Shown: in pieces, positions 61,034 through 64,000 of the stretch
Position numbering within the stretch: the stretch's first letter is position 1
Layout of the letters: every line of letters begins with the position of its first letter
NCBI GenBank assembly: GCA_010909165.1
Contig: MU008151.1
Span: 372,001-436,000 of the forward strand
DNA: 64,000 bases
From: Anthoceros angustus
Taxonomy: Eukaryota > Streptophyta > Anthocerotopsida > Anthocerotales > Anthocerotaceae
Direction: 5' to 3'
Program-made: the position numbers and the translations under genes
Notes under the pieces: model-generated
What the model was told of the DNA's origin: nothing
Databases searched by the model: none
What the model saw: the letters and a program-made list of their open reading frames with translations, nothing else

Positions 61034-61433
61034 TTGCGATGCTGAATATCGGCTAAAGGAAGGTGACACCTTACAAGCTGGAAATTCACTTTCCTCAATC
61101 TCAATTGGCACTTACCTCACATTAAATGAAGAAGATTGTAATCTTTATTTGTATGTGGATAATGTGATAACATGGTCATCGAATAGCAATGTCAACTACC
61201 CAAGCGCAGATTGTCAATTAACATTATATCCCGATGGAGATTTAGTGATCAATAGTGCCAGCAACAAGCTCCAGGTTTGGTGGCACTCTAAAAGTCAATA
61301 TGGCGGAATATCACACAGTTTTTATGTTCTTTTTGTCTCTGCACGCGAGATGGTGGCAAAAATTGTAAGACTAGAAGACGAAACGAAAAAATTGCTCCAA
61401 GTTATATGGACTACTTCATTAGATCTCTCTTAA
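60978..61433 (+). CDS. Secreted GNA-like (bulb-type) lectin-domain protein
   Basis: A single 151-aa frame. Residues 1-22 are a signal peptide (LLLLCFNLCDA end). The mature part starts with GDTLQAGNSLSS, the usual opening of a bulb-lectin domain, followed by repeated beta-prism strands (DCNLYLYVDNVITWSS, DCQLTLYPDGDLVIN, LQVWWHS). Two Cys could form the usual disulphide. The mannose-binding QxDxNxVxY boxes are degenerate (DCNLYLYV, YPDGDLVI), so sugar binding is uncertain. The C-terminus (REMVAKIVRLEDETKK) is not typical. Codon use is AT-rich, like the surrounding island. No intron is seen. Possible roles are extracellular carbohydrate recognition or defence (inference). Confidence 0.75.
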   Translation: MEVMFWTNAWFLLLLCFNLCDAEYRLKEGDTLQAGNSLSSISIGTYLTLNEEDCNLYLYVDNVITWSSNSNVNYPSADCQLTLYPDGDLVINSASNKLQVWWHSKSQYGGISHSFYVLFVSAREMVAKIVRLEDETKKLLQVIWTTSLDLS

Positions 61434-62451
61434 GAAAAGACTCAAAAGTTGAGCTTGAGACAATGTATGTACATATATACTGTGGTTGGTGTGCAACCCC
61501 ACTAGGATATAGTAAGATATGGAACTCAATAAACATATGCTAGTTCTAAAGTGTAGTACATATGAGATGTATTTATAAGTTTATTGTAATTTTTAAGATC
61601 ACTCTCAAAATGAGTTGACTAGAGTTTGTTGAAAATTATCTATGTCTTTTTGGAAGCATCATATTGCATTGGTTTGGCGTACTAGACATAGTCCACCTTG
61701 TGCCATTCAAGATGTAGTCCTACTTGATATGTGAGCTTCTATGGGAAGTGTCTTTGCTAGACTTGCTTGACCTCTTTGGGGAATTTTATTTTGGTATTGG
61801 GTTCATAGCTGAACCCAAAGACCTGTCAAGGAAAGACTCCCATTTCATGTGATGAGTTGAATTGGGAAAATATGAAATGATAAAATAAAAAGAAGATACA
61901 CCTCACTAGAGCTCCCCTTGTGGCCAACGTTTGTTGGCTTGGAATGAATCACCTTTGGCCACCGCTTGTTGCCTTTGGATGAAGAGCTTTCCGGTATCAA
62001 AGTGTGGAGAAGTTTTACAAAGTCCTCAAGGAAAAGATGAAGAGTGAAAAGGGGACAATAAAGGAGGCAAGTATGAAAAGCAATGTGCTATCCACATGGA
62101 AAAGTGCGAAGAAGCAAAAGCATGGTAGTGTAGGGACTCAGATAGCAGACCATGATTGAAGGCAGAAGCTTGTGGCATAGCATTAAAGGGGGGAGAAAGC
62201 TGTTACGAAGCAGAGGTGGAGAGAGGAAGTACTTGCAGCTGGGCGATTGGGAATCGTGGCTCCTATGACTTGCAGGTGGGTTACCTAACCGGCGAGCGCA
62301 GAATAATGGGGAAAAAGCAGGGGTAATAGAAAAATGGTAGAAATCCCTAAAACCTGAATCTGCACGTGAAGCGTGGAACAGTGGAGTTACAACGGCAAAT
62401 TGATTGAAATCCAAGTGCCGAGCTGAGTACGCTGGAATCGCATTTGCCAAC
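61434..62451. other. Intergenic between lectin and GlnRS genes
   Basis: No convincing gene. A minus-strand frame at 62804-62088 overlaps the first GlnRS exons antisense and is considered spurious. Composition shifts from AT-rich to GC-rich near 62150. Confidence 0.5.
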
Positions 62452-64000
62452 ATGCCGGGTGCCGTCGACAAGGACGTGAAGCAGAGCAGAGAGGCAGCAG
62501 CAGTTGCTTTACAGCTTTTCCGGAGCATCGGCTTGGACGAGCGCACTGCCCACACCGCCATTGCCAATTCCAAGCTCTCGGCCCAGCTCCGGCAGGTGAT
62601 TAGCGAGGTGGGTGTGCTCCGCTCCGCCCCGCATTGCTCCGCTGCTGCTGCCAAGCTTCCTGGCCCCGGCAATGCGCCACCCGAGGCCGCCCCCCATGGT
62701 GCCTGATGCGTGACACGTGTTGGGCGCTTCGGTGCAGGCAGGAGTGGGAGATGGGTGCGACGGGGCTGTGGGAAATCTGCTGTTTGCGGTACGGCTGACG
62801 CCATTCCGGGTGCTGTGAAGGAGGAGGTTGTGAGGTGGAGTGGAGTGGAGTGGAGTGGAGTGGCTGAGCTGAGCTGAGCTTGGGGCCCGGGTGTGGCAGG
62901 TGGCGACCCAGTATCCTGTGAACGCGCTGCGGCACCGAGGGGCGTTGCTGGAGTATGTCACAAGCTATAAGGTGTGGTGGGTGCTTCGCGAACCCTTGCG
63001 GGTGGGAGAAGAGGGAATTTGGGTTGGAATTCCGGGGCCTGATGCGTTGTGGGTGCAGATAAGGAGCGTCTCGCAGCTGGAAGGCGCTTTTGGGTACTTG
63101 GCGTCTGTGGGGTCGGGGGCGTTGGATTATAGGGAGCTGGAGAAGAGGAGCGGTTTAGGTGAGTGAAGGGAGGTGTTGGGTTGTGCAGCGCGCGTGGTGG
63201 GTCGTGTTGGGTTGGTTGTAACGGGTGTGGGTGGGGAATGTGAATTCAGGCGTGGACGGGTCTGCTGACCGCATCAGGTTGGCTGTGGAGGAGGTGGTGA
63301 GAGTGAACAAGAAGCAGCTTCTGGTTGAGCCTTATCGGATAGATGGTGGGTCTTTGCTCAGCTCAGTCTGTGACGTTCAGTGATTTGCTTCCTTGTGAGT
63401 GAAGGATTGAGGAGGATTTGTATGCTGGATGGTAGTGGGTTAGTACACTTGCATTGAATGCGGTGTCTCTTGGCCCTGTTTCAGTGGGTGCCTTGCTTGG
63501 TCAAGCTCGGGAGCAAGTGCCATGGGCTGATGTGAAGCATTTGAAGGTACCACCATGGGGTCCAGGAATGTCGGGATCACACATTCTGCTCGGATGTGTG
63601 GATGTTGGTTTTTGGGTCTTGTGCTGCCCCCATTCATGTCTCCTGGTTTCGTTCTCCAGGCAGAGATGGATTTTCAGCTCAAAAGAGTGCTCGGGGAAAG
63701 CACTGCTCTGGACGAGGAGGAGAGGTCATTCACCAAGAAGAAGGAAAAACTAAAAGTTGAGGTGCGTTGTGGCTGCGAGAGTCTGGATGGAAGAGCTTCT
63801 TCATATTGAGCTGGCTCTTCTTGTGTTGATGCGCTTGTAAGACAACTTCGTAAGGTTCGTTCCGTGCCTTGCTGTCGTGCAGGAGCCGACCAAAGCTGCA
63901 CAAGCTGTCTCAGCTCCTGAGCCAGAAGAGACTAACCGGTATGCTGGATATCTCTGAGAATCTGCAGTGAAGCTTGTGATTTTTCAGTCTGTCAGGTTCA
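62452..64000 (+). CDS. Glutaminyl-tRNA synthetase, 5' exons (runs off the window)
   Basis: Eight exons are visible: 62452-62607, 62738-62788, 62900-62971, 63059-63158, 63250-63345, 63485-63546, about 63660-63761 and about 63883-63940. They encode the eukaryote-specific N-terminal domain of cytosolic GlnRS: LFRSIGLDERTAHTAIANSK, DGCDGAVGNLLFA, YPVNALRHRGALLEYV, VSQLEGAFGYL, VGALLGQAREQVPWADVKHL, then a Lys/Glu-rich linker (FTKKKEKLKVE). The catalytic HIGH/KMSKR domains lie beyond 64000. Splice phases for the first six exons are consistent. The protein charges tRNA-Gln in the cytosol. ATG 62452 gives a Met followed by a short acidic/basic lead before the conserved helix. Confidence 0.92.
62834..62866. 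repeat. (tggag)n microsatellite in GlnRS intron 2
   Basis: A run of about five tggag units followed by gctga(n), inside the intron between exons 2 and 3. Confidence 0.9.

Noticed and set aside
62088-62804. 238-aa minus-strand frame opposite the GlnRS start
   Set aside because: It overlaps well-supported GlnRS exons antisense, is Pro/Ala-rich, and has no recognisable domain.

Overview
The window is nuclear DNA of a streptophyte plant. The genes are interrupted by many short GT-AG introns, mostly about 75-190 bp, and the gene set is plant-typical: EIN2, an AMS-like bHLH factor, a SIK1-type STE20/Hippo kinase, a SKIP19-like F-box/LRR protein, a PASTICCINO1 relic, an RTL-type RNase III and a GNA-like lectin. 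Coding regions are moderately GC-rich, introns are compact and AT-rich islands are interspersed. I lean towards a bryophyte-grade plant, and compact introns would suit a hornwort, but the species is not proven by what I see.

Layout. 1-3982 (+): the 3' part of a VPS8-like CORVET tethering subunit. About 4-10.9 kb: gene-poor, with GA/CT-rich minisatellites and a strongly AT-rich island. 10.9-13.7 kb (-): a nuclear protein combining an MBD-like domain with C2H2 fingers. 15.9-23.8 kb: an AMS-like bHLH gene (-) whose coding region is bracketed on both sides by perfect tandem duplications of its own flanks (2 x 1524 bp downstream, 2 x 1454 bp upstream). The inner edges of these duplications lie on the stop codon and 2 bp from the start codon. 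25.6-27.2 kb (-): an F-box/LRR gene. 27.2-34.8 kb: repeat-derived DNA, including a decayed element with a ParB/sulfiredoxin-like domain, a three-unit 430-bp tandem array, an 880-bp direct duplication and a Ty1/copia relic. 34.8-38 kb: decayed SDR and PAS1-like genes and a ~490-bp imperfect palindrome. 39.8-41.7 kb (-): a complete RNase III/dsRBD gene in an AT-rich island.

42.7-64 kb is a normal gene-dense block: an unknown 164-aa protein (+), a type I membrane protein with a proline-rich ectodomain (-), EIN2 (-) divergent from a maspardin-like alpha/beta hydrolase (+), a 2-oxoglutarate dioxygenase (+), a SIK1 kinase (-), a secreted GNA-like lectin in a second AT-rich island (+), and the 5' end of cytosolic glutaminyl-tRNA synthetase (+), which runs off the right edge.

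The genes do not form one pathway; they are independent eukaryotic genes. The two most unusual items are the coding-region-flush duplications around the bHLH gene, which are either a remarkable structural event or an assembly or engineering artefact, and the ParB-like mobile-element relic. Exon coordinates given as exact were checked for splice consensus and reading phase by eye; those marked approximate were not.
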